Positions 63,873-64,000 of a stretch of 64,000 nucleotides of DNA are shown here, one piece after another. Each line of letters begins with the position of its first letter. Position 1 is the first letter of the stretch. The position numbers and the translations under genes are program-made. The notes beneath the pieces are model-generated. The model worked only from the letters and a program-made list of their open reading frames with translations, made no database searches and was not told where the DNA came from. Origin of the DNA: Carboxydothermus hydrogenoformans Z-2901 (GTDB taxonomy: Bacteria > Bacillota > Z-2901 > Carboxydothermales > Carboxydothermaceae); contig NC_007503.1 of NCBI RefSeq assembly GCF_000012865.1, forward strand, positions 1,524,001-1,588,000, read 5' to 3'.

Positions 63873-64000
63873 TTACTCCTTTTGCACCTGAATTACTCCC
63901 GGAAGATTGGCTATTTCCTCTATAGCCTTATAAACCCGGTTTTTATCCGGTCGCGAAAGCATTATGACAATTTGTACTTTTTGGTTCTTCTTTTTAATAA
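63873..64000 (-). CDS. C-terminal end of an unidentified gene upstream of polC (partial)
   Basis: A minus-strand frame enters from the right edge and stops at 63873, six bases before the polC start. The visible 42 residues read KKKNQKVQIVIMLSRPDKN then RVYKAIEEIANLPGVIQVQ, a beta-alpha-beta pattern like an ACT or MgtC C-terminal domain. The rest is outside the window, so the family cannot be fixed. The polC ribosome site lies within its last codons, so the two are probably coupled. Confidence 0.5.
   Translation of the reverse strand, partial: IKKKNQKVQIVIMLSRPDKNRVYKAIEEIANLPGVIQVQKE

Overview
The window is about 64 kb of low-to-mid GC DNA with the gene content of a spore-forming, anaerobic, probably thermophilic Firmicute. 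It carries a Gram-positive PolC, a SleB spore-cortex hydrolase, two tungsten-type aldehyde ferredoxin oxidoreductases (AORs), and the order polC-rimP-nusA-ylxR-ylxQ-infB-rbfA-nrnA-truB-ribF-rpsO-pnp. A Carboxydothermus-like organism fits best, but this is inferred from gene content and not proven. Nearly all genes lie on the minus strand. No rRNA, tRNA or CRISPR array was seen.

Layout from left to right. Positions 1-4.2 kb hold a DUF2703 protein (cut by the window edge), a MoaD-like carrier, an AOR and its four-cluster ferredoxin. Positions 4.2-20.5 kb form a defence island. It contains a nucleotidyltransferase-HEPN protein, a four-gene Wadjet system (jetABCD) whose jetA is frameshifted at a T6 run, a Phd/PIN toxin-antitoxin pair with a repeat-bearing promoter, a DUF255 thioredoxin-like protein, a CPBP membrane protein, and a McrB-like GTPase with a DUF2357 nuclease. 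The nuclease gene is split by a -1 frameshift at the heptamer A AAG GGC. Degenerate direct repeats flank the McrBC-like module, and one of them belongs to a decayed gene.

Positions 20.6-42.7 kb are catabolic. A 15-gene minus-strand cluster (38.5 to 21.4 kb) runs from a consensus promoter at 38.55 kb to a terminator at 21.35 kb. It encodes three acyl-CoA dehydrogenases, two enoyl-CoA hydratase-family proteins, a 3-hydroxyacyl-CoA dehydrogenase, two thiolases, an HMG-CoA-synthase-like protein with its DUF35 partner, two acyl-CoA ligases, a DUF362 protein, a 4-hydroxybutyryl-CoA dehydratase-like enzyme and an alpha/beta hydrolase. A divergent IclR regulator sits at its head. Next to it an iron alcohol dehydrogenase, a second AOR and a second MoaD-like protein form another operon. 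Alcohol, aldehyde, acid, CoA ester and beta-oxidation would then be one continuous route, with 4-hydroxybutyrate entering through the dehydratase. An acyl-CoA dehydrogenase remnant shows that an ACAD-ligase pair was once duplicated here.

Positions 43-44.6 kb hold an IS110-family element with a structured, GC-rich 5' non-coding end that may encode its bridge RNA. Positions 44.6-48.9 kb hold small housekeeping genes: an orphan ABC ATPase, DUF1992, a 35-aa zinc-ribbon protein, a DMT-type membrane protein, sleB and nfo. Positions 48.9-64 kb are the conserved translation, RNA and replication block from pnp back to polC.

The strongest candidates for something new are the defence island (a possible Wadjet plus NTase-HEPN five-gene unit, and two frameshifts in defence genes), the archaeal-style thiolase/HMGCS-like/DUF35 trio whose synthase lacks its catalytic cysteine, and the IS110 non-coding end.
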